NCBI GenBank assembly: GCA_028693165.1
Contig: JAQUVX010000017.1
Coordinates: 25,712 to 89,711 of the forward strand
Direction of reading: 5' to 3'
DNA: 64,000 bases
Origin: Lachnospiraceae bacterium
GTDB lineage: Bacteria; Bacillota; Clostridia; Lachnospirales; Lachnospiraceae
This document shows, one piece after another, positions 32,902 through 42,304 of the stretch (position 1 is its first letter; each line of letters begins with the position of its first letter). Position numbers and translations under genes: made by a program. The notes beneath the pieces are model-generated. The model searched no databases. It was not told where the DNA came from and worked only from the letters and a program-made list of their open reading frames with translations.

Positions 32902-34770
32902 ATGGGAAAATATAGTAATGGCATTGATAAGATCATTCGTATTAGCTGCATAACTCTGACCGTGATTCAGTTAGTCAGTTATATATCCGGAATTTTCCCG
33001 GCAATGCAGCAGAGAAGTATTTTTCTTGGCTTTATTCTGGAAATTGCCCTTTTAATGATGATTCAGGAAAAGTTAAAAAATCATGTACTCGATTTGTTTG
33101 GGATCATGCTTTTGATTGGTTCGGTTGCTGCTACAGCCTATGTGTTTTTTAACTGGGAAACGATGTCGTATCGCGTAGTTTCGCCGGGGAGACTGGATCT
33201 GATCATGGGATTTTTTATAATCGCCAGTGTCATATACTGCGCAAATAAGCGTCTTGGACTTGCTCTGCCTCTGGTTGCGATGGCTTTTATCTTTTATGCT
33301 TTACTTGGTAGTCAGATTCCGGGAAATCTGAAAACAAGTTCTTTTACAATTCAAAGAATTGTAGCAACTTTGACCATGGAAACATCAGGAATCTTTGGAA
33401 CGATTCTGGGAACGGCATCCAAACAGATTTTTGTATTTATGATTTTTGGGAGTTTTCTGGAGCTTTCTGGCGCAACTCAGTTCTTTTTGGAGTATGTCGG
33501 TGCCCTGCTTGGTGGACTCAAAGGAAGCGGCGCAAAGGCTAACATTATGGCTGGTATTTTATTTGGAACAGTATCGGGCAGTGCTGTGGCAAATGTTATG
33601 GCCGTTGGGCCGATGACGATTCCAATGATGAAACGGGATGGCTTTGATGATGAATTCTGCGGAATTGTATCTGCCATTTCAGGAACAGGAGGCCAACTGA
33701 TGCCGCCTGTTATGGGAACTGCTGCATTTATTATGGCAGAGACTTTGTCTGTGTCATATGGAGAGGTAATAAAAGCCGCTCTGTTGCCAGGTATTCTGTT
33801 CTATATGGCGTTGTGGATTGCTACGGACTGCAGATTAAACCATTTGGGCATCCGGTCAAAGTTAGAGAAGAAAAACAGCTTCAAAATTCTGAAAAAAGGC
33901 TGGTTTTATTTTGTGCCACTCATTTTCTTGATTTTGACAATTACGGTAATGAGATGGTCACCGTTGAAGGCGGGAATGTGGTCTACTGCATTGGTCGTAA
34001 TTGTTTCACAGCTTAACCCGGAAAAACGGATGAATCTCAGAATGATTGCCAAGGCACTGGAGAATTCGGCCAGAGGAGCAATTACTGTGAGTATAGCCTG
34101 TGCGGTTGCCGGAATTATCGTCGGAATCCTGTCTATTACAGGCCTGGGTCTAAAGTTTTCAACGATATTGCTTGCAATTTCAGGTGGACATAAGCTGTTT
34201 CTGATGGTACTTACTATGCTTGCAGGTCTTGTGCTCGGCATGGGTATGACGACAACCTCAGTTTACATTGTGTTGAGCGTGCTGGTGGCACCCGCATTGG
34301 TTGAATTTGGGATTTATCCGATTGCAGCGCATCTGTTTGTGTTTTATTTTGGTATCCTTTCCTGCATTACGCCACCGGTTGCAACCGCTGTATTTGCATC
34401 CGCAAGTCTTTTGGATGTGAGTCCGGTGAAGCTTGGAATCAGTACTACGAAATATGCGATTCCAATTTATATTATTCCATTTCTATTCGTGTTGAATCCA
34501 GCCCTGTTGATGCTGGAGGGCAGTGCGATCGGTGTTGTGGCTGCGCTGCTGTTATGCGGACTGACGATTATAGCACTCAGCAGCAGTGTGGAAGGATTTT
34601 TTTGCAGCAGCTATACGAAGGTGGAGCGGGTGGTATTGTTTGCAATGGCAATGTGTGAATGCAGCCAGCTTGTTTCATTGAAGATTATTTCAAACAGTGT
34701 GATTGTATTGATTCTGCTGAAAAATTATTTGAGCGAAAAACGTGCACGGACTATGGCGAGTGAATTGTGA
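32902..34770 (+). CDS. TRAP transporter fused permease (DctQM fusion, TAXI-associated)
   Basis: A 622-residue protein with about 16-18 hydrophobic segments. The first ~130 residues form a four-helix DctQ-like part and the rest a DctM-like part with GGLKGSGAKANIMAGILFGTVSGSAVANV and FFGILSCITPPVATAVFASA-like motifs. It partners the TAXI binding protein. The C-terminus (after residue 560) carries further hydrophobic segments as in other fused TAXI permeases. A second in-frame stretch continues beyond the stop (see 34777). Confidence 0.88.
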   Translation: MGKYSNGIDKIIRISCITLTVIQLVSYISGIFPAMQQRSIFLGFILEIALLMMIQEKLKNHVLDLFGIMLLIGSVAATAYVFFNWETMSYRVVSPGRLDLIMGFFIIASVIYCANKRLGLALPLVAMAFIFYALLGSQIPGNLKTSSFTIQRIVATLTMETSGIFGTILGTASKQIFVFMIFGSFLELSGATQFFLEYVGALLGGLKGSGAKANIMAGILFGTVSGSAVANVMAVGPMTIPMMKRDGFDDEFCGIVSAISGTGGQLMPPVMGTAAFIMAETLSVSYGEVIKAALLPGILFYMALWIATDCRLNHLGIRSKLEKKNSFKILKKGWFYFVPLIFLILTITVMRWSPLKAGMWSTALVVIVSQLNPEKRMNLRMIAKALENSARGAITVSIACAVAGIIVGILSITGLGLKFSTILLAISGGHKLFLMVLTMLAGLVLGMGMTTTSVYIVLSVLVAPALVEFGIYPIAAHLFVFYFGILSCITPPVATAVFASASLLDVSPVKLGISTTKYAIPIYIIPFLFVLNPALLMLEGSAIGVVAALLLCGLTIIALSSSVEGFFCSSYTKVERVVLFAMAMCECSQLVSLKIISNSVIVLILLKNYLSEKRARTMASEL

Positions 34771-34776
34771 AAGGAG

Positions 34777-34805
34777 TTGACAAGGAATTACCGGAATGGT
34801 ATTCT
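34777..34805 (+). promoter_or_regulatory. Consensus promoter just after the TRAP permease gene
   Basis: TTGACA (34777-34782), a 17-bp spacer and TATTCT (34800-34805), with a terminator at 34930-34960. Together they would define a transcript of about 150 nucleotides with a CTCAC-TTCCA-GTGAG hairpin near its 5' end. Confidence 0.5.
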
Positions 34806-34905
34806 GTATGTACTCACTTCCAGTGAGATCAATGACGTAGTTCGGGATGGCAGGGCAGTTCGATCAGCGGGCAACAGTGTTAGAGAACAGACCATCGTAA
34901 GATAA
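34777..34905 (+). other. Small open frame after the TRAP permease, possible remnant
   Basis: In the same frame as the TRAP permease, directly after its stop, 45 codons are open up to TAA at 34903-34905. A TTG at 34777 follows AAAGGAG with no spacing, which is poor for initiation. The peptide (RNGILYVLTSSEINDVVRDG and onward) looks protein-like but I do not recognise it. It could be a small gene, a decayed gene fragment, or chance coding within a small RNA locus. Confidence 0.25.
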
Positions 34906-34929
34906 AGATAGATACAAGGATGAGATACG

Positions 34930-34960
34930 GGGCGCGTGGATGATTACCATGCGCCCTTTC
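34930..34960 (+). terminator. Rho-independent terminator
   Basis: GGGCGCGTGG pairs with CCATGCGCCC (one G-U) and is followed by TTT. It closes the TRAP operon or the putative small transcript from 34812. Confidence 0.75.
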
Positions 34961-35013
34961 CAGATAAGGTGGATAGGATCGTAGAATCGTTTTAAGGAGG
35001 ATAAGAGGCAAGC

Positions 35014-35571
35014 GTGAAGGAATTGTTGATATGTGTTTTGGAGGACCTCTTGAATACCGTAACATTTACGGGGATCGCAACGGGACTGTCCTTGGCGGTG
35101 TTCTTATTGGAATGGACATATAATCGGATCGTGGAGAAGCGGAGTACCAAATGGCAGATGTTTAAGTGGCCGTTATTGGTGTTTTATCTTGTTATGGTGT
35201 TGCAGATCGCATTTTTCTCAAGGGAACCGGGGTCGCGGGACAGCATAGATCTGCAGCTGCTTGGTACCTGGGGAACGACGGCACAGGCACACGCATGGGT
35301 AATTGAGAACGTGCTGATGTTTGTACCGTTTGGTGTGCTGGTACCGGTTTGCGTGAAATATGCACGGAAGCTGCCGATGACGGTATTGCTGGCTTTGGTG
35401 TGCAGTGCAGGACTGGAATATGCACAGTTTTTGACGCAGCGGGGACATTGTCAGTTGGATGATGTTGTGATGAATGTGGTTGGCGGGATCATTGGATGGA
35501 TCTTGTGGCGGGGAGGGAGAATCTGGGTTGGCACTGGTGACGCAGGTTCAAAGTGGAGAAGTAACATTTGA
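35014..35571 (+). CDS. VanZ family membrane protein
   Basis: A 185-residue protein with about five hydrophobic segments and the VanZ-type core: ENVLMFVPFGVLVP, a GLEYAQFLTQRGHCQLDDVVMNVVGGIIG stretch. VanZ-like proteins affect teicoplanin susceptibility in enterococci, but most homologues have no known function and no van genes are nearby. The start is GTG at 35014. AAGGAGG lies about 14 bases upstream, farther than usual, so the exact start is uncertain. Confidence 0.82.
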   Translation: MKELLICVLEDLLNTVTFTGIATGLSLAVFLLEWTYNRIVEKRSTKWQMFKWPLLVFYLVMVLQIAFFSREPGSRDSIDLQLLGTWGTTAQAHAWVIENVLMFVPFGVLVPVCVKYARKLPMTVLLALVCSAGLEYAQFLTQRGHCQLDDVVMNVVGGIIGWILWRGGRIWVGTGDAGSKWRSNI

Positions 35572-35667
35572 ATGAAAGTATTGCATTCGGAAATGCTGTC
35601 TGGGAACATGGTTCGAAAATGGTTTTGTGACGATATGGATTATGTGAGATGACCAGCAATAAAATAT

Positions 35668-35696
35668 TTGCAAATTTGCCCGAAGTAGTATATACT
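35668..35696 (+). promoter_or_regulatory. Promoter for the SEC-C gene
   Basis: TTGCAA (35668-35673), a 17-bp spacer and TATACT (35691-35696). Confidence 0.65.
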
Positions 35697-35759
35697 ATGT
35701 AGGAATATGCGTAACAGAAGATTTACGCAGGAGAACAAAGCAAAGGAAGGGTACGTGTT

Positions 35760-36269
35760 ATGGCATTATTGGAGACATGGAGAAACCTTGCATATGGCAA
35801 TGGTTTGGATGATAAACAGAAAGAGAATCTGTGGAACGGTTATTTTACGATCGAGAAGGGAATTTATGAGCAGATTCTGGCGAATCCGACTGAGGTGATC
35901 AGCGGAACGGTGAAAGAACTGGCTGAGAAGTACAGCACGGAAGTGATGGTCATGACCGGCTTCCTGGACGGCATCAACGAGAGCCTGAAGGGGTATGAGA
36001 ACCCGATCGAGACCATGGAAGAGGATACCGAAGTTAAGATCGAGATCGATCCGGAGAAGCTGTACTACAACATGGTTGAGGCGAAGGCTGCATGGCTGTA
36101 TGAGCTTCCGCAGTGGGATGCAATCCTGAGCGAGGAGAAGCGCAAAGAGCTGTACAAGACCCAGAAGGCTTCCGGTACGATCCGCAAGGAGAAAAAGATT
36201 GGAAGAAATGATCCGTGTCCATGCGGCAGCGGCAAGAAATATAAGAAGTGCTGCGGTAAGAATGCATAA
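35760..36269 (+). CDS. SEC-C motif protein
   Basis: A 169-residue protein ending in the zinc-binding SEC-C motif [19 protein letters not shown], as at the SecA C-terminus. The N-terminal part (residues 1-140) is acidic and helical, with an EWLYE-like ending before the linker. Stand-alone SEC-C proteins of this length are common in Lachnospiraceae; the zinc module may bind SecB-like partners or ribosomes. The function is unknown. The RBS is AAAGGAAGGG. Confidence 0.85.
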   Translation: MALLETWRNLAYGNGLDDKQKENLWNGYFTIEKGIYEQILANPTEVISGTVKELAEKYSTEVMVMTGFLDGINESLKGYENPIETMEEDTEVKIEIDPEKLYYNMVEAKAAWLYELPQWDAILSEEKRKELYKTQKASGTIRKEKKIGRNDPCPCGSGKKYKKCCGKNA

Positions 36270-36286
36270 GCTACAGCGATGAAAAG

Positions 36287-36330
36287 AAGAGCAGGGACAA
36301 ACTGGCCGCGGCCGGGATGCGCCTGCTCTT
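36287..36330 (+). repeat. Inverted repeat after the SEC-C gene
   Basis: AAGAGCAGG pairs perfectly with CCTGCTCTT. The loop contains a second palindrome, GGCCGCGGCC. It may act as a terminator, although only TTGTTG follows. Confidence 0.6.
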
Positions 36331-36361
36331 GTTGAATGTGGAAGGAAGGGATCGGCAGAAG

Positions 36362-37135
36362 ATGGATGCATATACAGGATTTGCGGCAGTATACGACATG
36401 TTTATGGACAATATCCCCTATGAGGAGTGGAGCCGGTATCTGATTGGCCTGCTTGAGGAGCATGACGTGAAGGACGGCCTGGTGCTGGATCTGGGCTGCG
36501 GCACCGGTACGCTGACGCGGCTTTTGGCGGCGCGGGGTTATGATATGATCGGTGTGGATCTGTCGGAGGAGATGCTTGAGATTGCCAGAGAAAAGCAGGT
36601 GGAGCAGCCGGACGGGATTTTGTATTTGCAGCAGGACATGCGGGAGTTTGAGCTGTATGGGACGGTGCGGGCCATTGTCAGCATCTGCGATTCCATGAAT
36701 TATCTGGAGAATTGTGAAGATCTGGTGCAGGTGTTTAAGCTGGCGAACAATTATCTGGACCCGGGCGGAATCCTGATCTTTGACTTAAATACCATGTACA
36801 AATACCGGGAACTGCTGGGCGAGCGGACGATTGCGGAGAACCGGGACGAGGGAAGCTTCATCTGGGAAAATTATTTCGATGAGGAGGAGCGGGTCAATGA
36901 ATATGATCTGACGCTTTTTATTCGGGAACAAGATGGGCGTTACCGCAAGTATGAGGAGACGCATTATCAGACGGCCTTTGAGCTTGACGAGGTGAAGGAT
37001 GCCTTGGCTGAGGCCGGCATGGAACTGCTTGTGGTCTATGATGCGTTTACGAAGGAGCCGCCGCGGGAGGACAGCGAGCGGGTGTACTTTATCGCGCGGG
37101 AGCAGGGCAAGGAACGAGCAGGGCTAGACCGATAA
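36362..37135 (+). CDS. Class I SAM-dependent methyltransferase
   Basis: A 257-residue protein. The glycine-rich SAM motif I is LVLDLGCGTGTLTRLLA (residues about 38-54), motif II GVDLSEEMLEIARE, and SICDSMNYLEN fits motif IV. The start at 36362 (MDAYTGFAAVYDMFMDNIPYEEW) follows GGAAGGGA by about 10 bases; an ATG at 36317 would place the start inside the hairpin. The substrate is unknown; such Methyltransf_25-type enzymes act on small molecules. Confidence 0.85.
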   Translation: MDAYTGFAAVYDMFMDNIPYEEWSRYLIGLLEEHDVKDGLVLDLGCGTGTLTRLLAARGYDMIGVDLSEEMLEIAREKQVEQPDGILYLQQDMREFELYGTVRAIVSICDSMNYLENCEDLVQVFKLANNYLDPGGILIFDLNTMYKYRELLGERTIAENRDEGSFIWENYFDEEERVNEYDLTLFIREQDGRYRKYEETHYQTAFELDEVKDALAEAGMELLVVYDAFTKEPPREDSERVYFIAREQGKERAGLDR

Positions 37136-37232
37136 GATTTGGCAGCTAAAAAAGAGACTGTTGGAAACAGGATATGGCGGGACTCACGGTCAGAGTGTAT
37201 CGTGGGATTGCCGATGAATCAGGAGGAAAAAG

Positions 37233-38114
37233 ATGACAGACTATATAATCAGAGCAACGGCGGCCGAGGGGCAGATCCGGGCTTTCGCCGCGACGACCAG
37301 AGATCTGGTGGAATACGCGCGCAGTGCACACAATACCAGTCCGATTGCTTCGGCGGCCCTTGGGCGGCTTTTGACGGCGGGCGCCATGATGGGCGTGATG
37401 ATGAAGGGGGAGAAGGATCTTCTGACCCTCAAGATCGAGGGAGACGGGCCAATCGGAGGACTGACGGTGACGGCGGATTCCAGGGGAAATGTGAAAGGGT
37501 ACGCGGTCAATCCGGCGGTCATGCTTCCGCCGAATGAGAAGGGCAAGCTGGATGTGGGCGGTGCGCTGGGGATCGGCGTGCTGAGCGTTATCAAGGATAT
37601 TGGCATGAAGGAGCCGTATGTGGGGCAGACCATTCTTGTGACCAGCGAGATCGCGGAGGATTTGACTTATTATTTTGCAACGTCGGAGCAGACTCCGTCC
37701 AGCGTGGCGCTGGGTGTGCTGATGAATAAGGACAACACGGTGCGGCAGGCGGGCGGCTTTATCCTGCAGATGATGCCGGGGGCTTCGGAAGAGGTGATAT
37801 CCGGTCTGGAGAACAAATTAAACGAGATCACCTCAATCACGGCGCTTTTGGATGCGGGCAATACACCGGAGATGATCCTGGAGCATGTCCTGGGAGAATT
37901 TGGTCTGGTGATTACGGACAAGGTTCCGACGCAGTTTGTCTGCAACTGCTCAAAGGAGCGGATTGAGAGAGCGCTGATCAGTGTGGGACGTCAGGAATTA
38001 CAGAGCATGATCGATGATGGAAAGACCATCGAGGTCAACTGTCATTTCTGCGGTCATCATTATCTGGTCACGGTGGAGGAACTTGAGACACTGCTCGGCA
38101 AGGCGCAGCGATAG
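37233..38114 (+). CDS. hslO: Hsp33 redox-regulated chaperone
   Basis: A 293-residue cytosolic holdase activated by oxidative unfolding. The C-terminal zinc switch has CNC (FVCNCSKERI) and CHFC (VNCHFCGHHY), the four cysteines that bind Zn2+ in the reduced state and form disulfides on oxidation. The N-terminal domain starts TDYIIRATAAEGQIRAFAA, with HNTSPIASAALGRLLTA typical for Hsp33. The RBS AGGAGGAAAAAG is clear. Whether it shares a transcript with the methyltransferase gene is uncertain. Confidence 0.95.
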   Translation: MTDYIIRATAAEGQIRAFAATTRDLVEYARSAHNTSPIASAALGRLLTAGAMMGVMMKGEKDLLTLKIEGDGPIGGLTVTADSRGNVKGYAVNPAVMLPPNEKGKLDVGGALGIGVLSVIKDIGMKEPYVGQTILVTSEIAEDLTYYFATSEQTPSSVALGVLMNKDNTVRQAGGFILQMMPGASEEVISGLENKLNEITSITALLDAGNTPEMILEHVLGEFGLVITDKVPTQFVCNCSKERIERALISVGRQELQSMIDDGKTIEVNCHFCGHHYLVTVEELETLLGKAQR

Positions 38115-38168
38115 GGATTTGACGCAGAGCGGGGCGCGACGGGCCACAAAGAAAAGGGGATTTGCAAG

Positions 38169-38948
38169 ATGATCGATTATTCGGAGCATGAAGGAAAGCT
38201 GTATCATATTCAGGTTGGAAAAGGCGATGTGGGACGTTATGTGATCCTGCCGGGTGATCCAAAGCGCTGCAAGCTGATTGCGCAGTATTTTGAGAATCCG
38301 GTTCTGATGGCGGACAGCCGGGAGTATGTGACGTACACGGGGACGCTGGATGGTGTGAAGGTCAGTGTGACCTCCACGGGAATCGGCGGCCCGTCGGCAT
38401 CGATTGCGGTGGAAGAGCTGGTTCAGTGCGGAGCGGATACGTTTATCCGGGTGGGAACCAGCGGCGGTATGGATCTGGAGGTAAAGAGCGGGGATCTGGT
38501 GGTCGCCAACGGTGCGATCCGCATGGAGGGAACCAGCAAAGAATACGCCCCCATCGAATTCCCGGCGGTGCCGGATTTTGATGTGACGACGGCGCTGGTG
38601 CAGGCGGCGAAGAAGCTGGCGCAGCCGTATCATGTGGGTGTGGTGGAGTGCAAGGATTCGTTTTACGGACAGCATTCCCCGGAGACGAAGCCGGTCAGCT
38701 ATGAGCTGATGGCGAAGTGGGATGCCTGGGTGAAGCTTGGCTGCAAGGCTTCTGAGATGGAGTCGGCGGCGCTCTTTATCGTGGCGGATGCGCTGAAGGT
38801 AAGAGCCGGTTCGGTGCTGCTTGTGGTGGCCAATCAGGAGCGCGCAAAGGTCGGCCTGGACAATCCGATCGTGCATGACACGGACGCGGCAATCCGGACG
38901 GCGGTGGAAGCGATCCGGATCTTGATTCAGGAAGATGCTGCAAACTAA
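38169..38948 (+). CDS. udp: Uridine phosphorylase
   Basis: A 259-residue nucleoside phosphorylase of the NP-I (PNP/UDP) family. Phosphate-binding Arg lies in [16 protein letters not shown] carries the second phosphate contact, and the ribose/base site includes [31 protein letters not shown] is characteristic of uridine phosphorylase. It cleaves uridine with phosphate to uracil and ribose 1-phosphate. It opens the nucleoside salvage run udp-deoC-cdd-deoB. The RBS is AAAAGGGG. Confidence 0.9.
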   Translation: MIDYSEHEGKLYHIQVGKGDVGRYVILPGDPKRCKLIAQYFENPVLMADSREYVTYTGTLDGVKVSVTSTGIGGPSASIAVEELVQCGADTFIRVGTSGGMDLEVKSGDLVVANGAIRMEGTSKEYAPIEFPAVPDFDVTTALVQAAKKLAQPYHVGVVECKDSFYGQHSPETKPVSYELMAKWDAWVKLGCKASEMESAALFIVADALKVRAGSVLLVVANQERAKVGLDNPIVHDTDAAIRTAVEAIRILIQEDAAN

Positions 38949-38978
38949 ACAATGGGACCAGAAAGCAGGGAGAAGAGT

Positions 38979-39635
38979 ATGGATACAAAAAAGATAGCAG
39001 GTTCTGTGGATCACACCCAGTTGGCGCAGACAGCCACCTGGAGTGATATTCAGCAGCTTTGTGACGAGGCGGTGGAGTACGGCACGGCATCGGTGTGCAT
39101 TCCGCCGTTCTTTGTGAAGCAGGCGAAGGAGTATGTGGGAGAGAAGATGGCGGTGTGCACCGTGATCGGATTCCCGAACGGCTACAACACGACGGCTGTG
39201 AAGCGTTATGAGACGGAGGAGGCTTTGGCAAACGGCGCGGACGAGATCGATATGGTGATTAATCTGGGCTGGGTGAAGGAAGGGCGCTTTGATCTGGTGG
39301 AGCAGGAGATTCGTGTGTTGAAGAAGGTCTGCGGAGAGAAGATCTTGAAGGTGATCATCGAGACCTGTCTTCTGACGGACGAGGAGAAGATTCAGATGTG
39401 TCATGTGGTCAGCGATAGCGGGGCCGATTACATCAAGACCTCCACGGGATTTTCCAAAGCGGGAGCGACCTTTGCAGACATTGCGCTGTTTGCGGCCCAT
39501 GTGGCAGATCATGTGAAGATGAAGGCAGCAGGCGGCATCAGCACGCTGGAAGATGCGGAGAAGTTTTTGGAGCTTGGAGCAAGCCGTCTGGGAACCAGCC
39601 GGATCGTGAAGCTGATTCGTCAGCAGGAGAACTAG
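38979..39635 (+). CDS. deoC: Deoxyribose-phosphate aldolase
   Basis: A 218-residue class I aldolase that splits 2-deoxyribose 5-phosphate to glyceraldehyde 3-phosphate and acetaldehyde. The Schiff-base lysine lies in [14 protein letters not shown] and a second catalytic Lys in [11 protein letters not shown]. The N-terminal region has [13 protein letters not shown]. The start at 38979 follows GGGAGAAG; an upstream ATG at 38952 is less likely. It is 30 bases after udp and 2 bases before cdd. Confidence 0.95.
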   Translation: MDTKKIAGSVDHTQLAQTATWSDIQQLCDEAVEYGTASVCIPPFFVKQAKEYVGEKMAVCTVIGFPNGYNTTAVKRYETEEALANGADEIDMVINLGWVKEGRFDLVEQEIRVLKKVCGEKILKVIIETCLLTDEEKIQMCHVVSDSGADYIKTSTGFSKAGATFADIALFAAHVADHVKMKAAGGISTLEDAEKFLELGASRLGTSRIVKLIRQQEN

Positions 39636-39637
39636 GG

Positions 39638-40048
39638 ATGGATGAGAAAGAACTGATTCGCTCGGCGATTGATGCCATGAGCCGGGCTTACGCGCCGTAC
39701 TCCGGTTTTCAGGTGGGAGCGGCATTATTAACGAAGAGCGGAGAGATTTTCCAGGGCTGCAACATCGAAAATGCAGCCTATACACCGACCAACTGCGCGG
39801 AGCGGACGGCATTTTTTAAGGCGGTCAGCGAGGGGCGGCGGGATTTTGCGGCAATCTGCATCGTCGGAGGAAAGGGCGGTGTGCTGACGGATTATACGGC
39901 ACCCTGCGGTGTATGCCGTCAGGTTATGCGGGAATTTTGCGACCCGGAGACATTTCGCATCATTTTGGCAGTCAATGAGGAGCAGTATCGGGAATATCGA
40001 TTGAAGGATTTGCTGCCGGTGGGATTTGGACCGGAGAATCTGGCATAA
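39638..40048 (+). CDS. cdd: Cytidine deaminase
   Basis: A 136-residue tetrameric-type cytidine deaminase converting (deoxy)cytidine to (deoxy)uridine. Zinc and catalytic residues are in NCAERTAFFKA (Cys and Glu) and APCGVCRQVM (two Cys). SRAYAPYSGFQVGAALL is the usual N-terminus. It starts 2 bases after deoC, with the RBS in the deoC end, so translation is coupled. Confidence 0.95.
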   Translation: MDEKELIRSAIDAMSRAYAPYSGFQVGAALLTKSGEIFQGCNIENAAYTPTNCAERTAFFKAVSEGRRDFAAICIVGGKGGVLTDYTAPCGVCRQVMREFCDPETFRIILAVNEEQYREYRLKDLLPVGFGPENLA

Positions 40049-40090
40049 ACTTAGAGTGAGGACTTTGCAGAATGAGAGGAGCATCAGATA

Positions 40091-41287
40091 ATGTCAGAAA
40101 AACGATATCGGCGCGTGTTTGTGATTGTGATTGATTCGCTTGGTGTGGGGGCCGCGGCGGATGCAGCGGAGTATCATGATGTGGGAAGTGATACCCTGGG
40201 ACATATTTCTCAGAGCGTTGCATCATTTTCCATCCCCAATTTACAGAAGCTGGGGCTGGCGAATCTTCATCCGCTGAAGCAGGTGTCGGCGGTGGAACAC
40301 CCGCTGGCCTATTACACGAAGATGAATGAACGGAGCCGCGGCAAGGACACCATGACCGGGCACTGGGAGATGATGGGGCTTAAGACGGAGAAGCCGTTTA
40401 TCACGTTTACGGAACACGGATTTCCGCCGGATCTGATCGAGGAGCTGGAGCGCCGGACCGGGCATAAGGTCATCGGCAACAAGAGTTCCAGCGGAACGGA
40501 GATTCTGGATGAGCTTGCGGAGGATGAGCTTGCGACGGGGCATATGATCGTGTACACGTCGGCGGATTCGGTTTTGCAGATCTGCGGAAACGAGGAGACC
40601 TTCGATTTGAAGGAGCTGTACCGCTGCTGTGAGATCGCCCGGGAACTGACCATGCAGGATCAGTGGAAGGTGGGCCGCGTCATTGCCCGCCCTTACGTGG
40701 GAAAGAAACGCGGTGAATTCAAACGGACCAGCAACCGTCATGATTATGCGGTTCCGCCGTTCGGACCGACGGCGCTGGATGTGCTAAAGGATCAGGGGCT
40801 GGATGTGATTTCGGTCGGCAAGATCAGCGACATCTTTGCGGGCTGCGGCATCACGGAGGCGCTGCATTCCAACAGCTCGGTACACGGTATGGAGCAGACG
40901 ATCGAGCTGGCGGCGCGACCGTTTCATGGACTGTGCTTCGTGAACCTGGTGGACTTTGATGCGCTGTGGGGACACCGCAGAGACCCGGAGGGCTATGCGG
41001 GAGAGCTGGAGCGTTTTGATGAGAAACTGGGGATTCTGCTGGAGAAGCTGGATGAGGATGACCTTCTGATGATCACAGCAGATCACGGCAATGATCCGAC
41101 CTACACCGGAACGGATCACACGCGGGAGCGGGTTCCGCTTCTTTTGTATGCGAAGGGGATGGAGGGAAGCGGTGAACTGCCGCAGACGGATACCTTTGGG
41201 GCGGTGGGAGCCACTGTCACGGACAACTTCGGTTTTTCGATGCCGAAAGAAACGATCGGAGAATCGTTGCTGAATCAGATCAAATAG
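40091..41287 (+). CDS. deoB: Phosphopentomutase
   Basis: A 398-residue alkaline-phosphatase-superfamily mutase interconverting (deoxy)ribose 1- and 5-phosphates, linking the phosphorylase to DeoC and the pentose pathway. Metal-site motifs are [13 protein letters not shown] at the start and [18 protein letters not shown] at the end; [11 protein letters not shown] carries the phosphorylated Thr. It closes the salvage operon, 43 bases after cdd, and is followed by a terminator. Confidence 0.96.
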   Translation: MSEKRYRRVFVIVIDSLGVGAAADAAEYHDVGSDTLGHISQSVASFSIPNLQKLGLANLHPLKQVSAVEHPLAYYTKMNERSRGKDTMTGHWEMMGLKTEKPFITFTEHGFPPDLIEELERRTGHKVIGNKSSSGTEILDELAEDELATGHMIVYTSADSVLQICGNEETFDLKELYRCCEIARELTMQDQWKVGRVIARPYVGKKRGEFKRTSNRHDYAVPPFGPTALDVLKDQGLDVISVGKISDIFAGCGITEALHSNSSVHGMEQTIELAARPFHGLCFVNLVDFDALWGHRRDPEGYAGELERFDEKLGILLEKLDEDDLLMITADHGNDPTYTGTDHTRERVPLLLYAKGMEGSGELPQTDTFGAVGATVTDNFGFSMPKETIGESLLNQIK

Positions 41288-41303
41288 ATGAGACGAAGAA
41301 AAA

Positions 41304-41346
41304 AGACGCAGTGCGAATCGTGATGATCCGGACTGCGTCTCTTTTG
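41304..41346 (+). terminator. Terminator of the nucleoside salvage operon
   Basis: AGACGCAGT pairs perfectly with ACTGCGTCT and is followed by CTTTTG. It lies between convergent deoB and csp and may serve both. Confidence 0.75.
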
Positions 41347-41373
41347 CGTTCTTCGGTTGTTCTGATATCTGAA

Positions 41374-41574
41374 TTACAGTGTGGTTACATGGATAGCCTG
41401 CGGGCCCTTTGCACCTTCTGTCACTTCGAATTGAACCTGCGCACCCTCTTCCAGACTCTTGTAGCCGTCCATCTCCAATCCGGAGAAATGAACGAATACG
41501 TCGTTCCCCTGCTCGTCACAGATGAATCCATAGCCCTTCTGATTGTTGAACCACTTAACTGTACCTCTACTCAT
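41374..41574 (-). CDS. Cold shock protein, CspA family
   Basis: A 66-residue OB-fold RNA/DNA chaperone. RNP1 is KGYGFI and RNP2 is VFVHFS, with the typical start [12 protein letters not shown]. The start at 41574 follows GGAGGT by 7 bases; a longer in-frame start at 41619 would add 15 hydrophobic residues unlike any Csp. A consensus promoter lies about 60 bases upstream and leaves a leader of about 54 nucleotides. Confidence 0.96.
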   Translation of the reverse strand: MSRGTVKWFNNQKGYGFICDEQGNDVFVHFSGLEMDGYKSLEEGAQVQFEVTEGAKGPQAIHVTTL

Positions 41575-41634
41575 GATGATACCTCCAAAAATAAATAAAA
41601 AATAGGTTTCTATTGCCATTTGGCAACTGCCCTA

Positions 41635-41663
41635 AGAATAGCATAGAAAAACAGTTGTGTCAA
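41635..41663 (-). promoter_or_regulatory. Consensus promoter of the cold shock gene
   Basis: On the minus strand TTGACA (41663-41658), a 17-bp spacer and TATTCT (41640-41635). A short palindrome TTGCCA-TT-TGGCAA (41613-41626) falls near the transcript 5' end. Confidence 0.75.
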
Positions 41664-41732
41664 ACGAAAATTGGGTGGATTTGACACCTGAATTGTGCTA
41701 AACTGAGAAAGACGGCAAGGAGGCAGAAACAG

Positions 41733-42281
41733 ATGGATGGAAATAAAGCGTGGCATCATTTTATGACGATCACGGAGCATAAATGCCTGGTGATGAAGAA
41801 CTGTTTTCGGGTGGGGCTTTACCGGCAGGGGCTTTTGCATGACCTGTCCAAATACAGTCCGGCGGAGTTCTTAACGGGGGTTCATTATTATCAGGGAACG
41901 CGGAGCCCCAATGCGGCGGAGCGTGATGAAAAGGGATATTCCTCGGCGTGGCTCCATCACAAAGGACGGAACAAGCATCATTTTGAATATTGGATCGATT
42001 TCTCGCGGGCGAAGCACGGGCTGGCCGGCACCAAGATGCCGGTATGCTATCTGGTGGAGATGGTCATGGACCGCATTGCGGCCTGCAGAGTTTATCGTGG
42101 TACGGATTATACCAGCAGTGCGGCGTGGGAATATTATCAGCATGAGGAACCTTATCTGACGAGTGTGATGCATGCGGAGACGAAGGCGGAGCTGGAAAAG
42201 ATTTTGCAGATGCTGCGGGATCAGGGAGAACACGCGACCTTTGCGTACTTAAGAAAGTTGCTGGCGCGCGGGGACTATTAA
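41733..42281 (+). CDS. DUF5662 family protein
   Basis: A 182-residue protein, rich in His and Tyr: TEHKCLVMKNCFRVGLYRQGLLHDLSKYSPAEF and WLHHKGRNKHHFEYWIDF. The HD-like pattern (H...HD...HH...H) is what I recall from DUF5662 proteins and suggests a metal-dependent phosphohydrolase fold, but no function is established. The RBS AAGGAGG is 9 bases upstream. It is followed 23 bases later by the desulfhydrase gene. Confidence 0.78.
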   Translation: MDGNKAWHHFMTITEHKCLVMKNCFRVGLYRQGLLHDLSKYSPAEFLTGVHYYQGTRSPNAAERDEKGYSSAWLHHKGRNKHHFEYWIDFSRAKHGLAGTKMPVCYLVEMVMDRIAACRVYRGTDYTSSAAWEYYQHEEPYLTSVMHAETKAELEKILQMLRDQGEHATFAYLRKLLARGDY

Positions 42282-42304
42282 TATAAAATCAGGAGGAAAA
42301 TAAG

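Noticed and set aside
35014-35571. VanZ protein as part of a glycopeptide resistance cluster
   Set aside because: No vanA, vanH, vanX, vanR or vanS relatives are nearby; stand-alone VanZ-family proteins are common.
35572-35652. 26-codon open frame starting directly after the VanZ stop
   Set aside because: It abuts the stop (TGAATG) but has no well-spaced RBS and no recognisable composition; probably chance.
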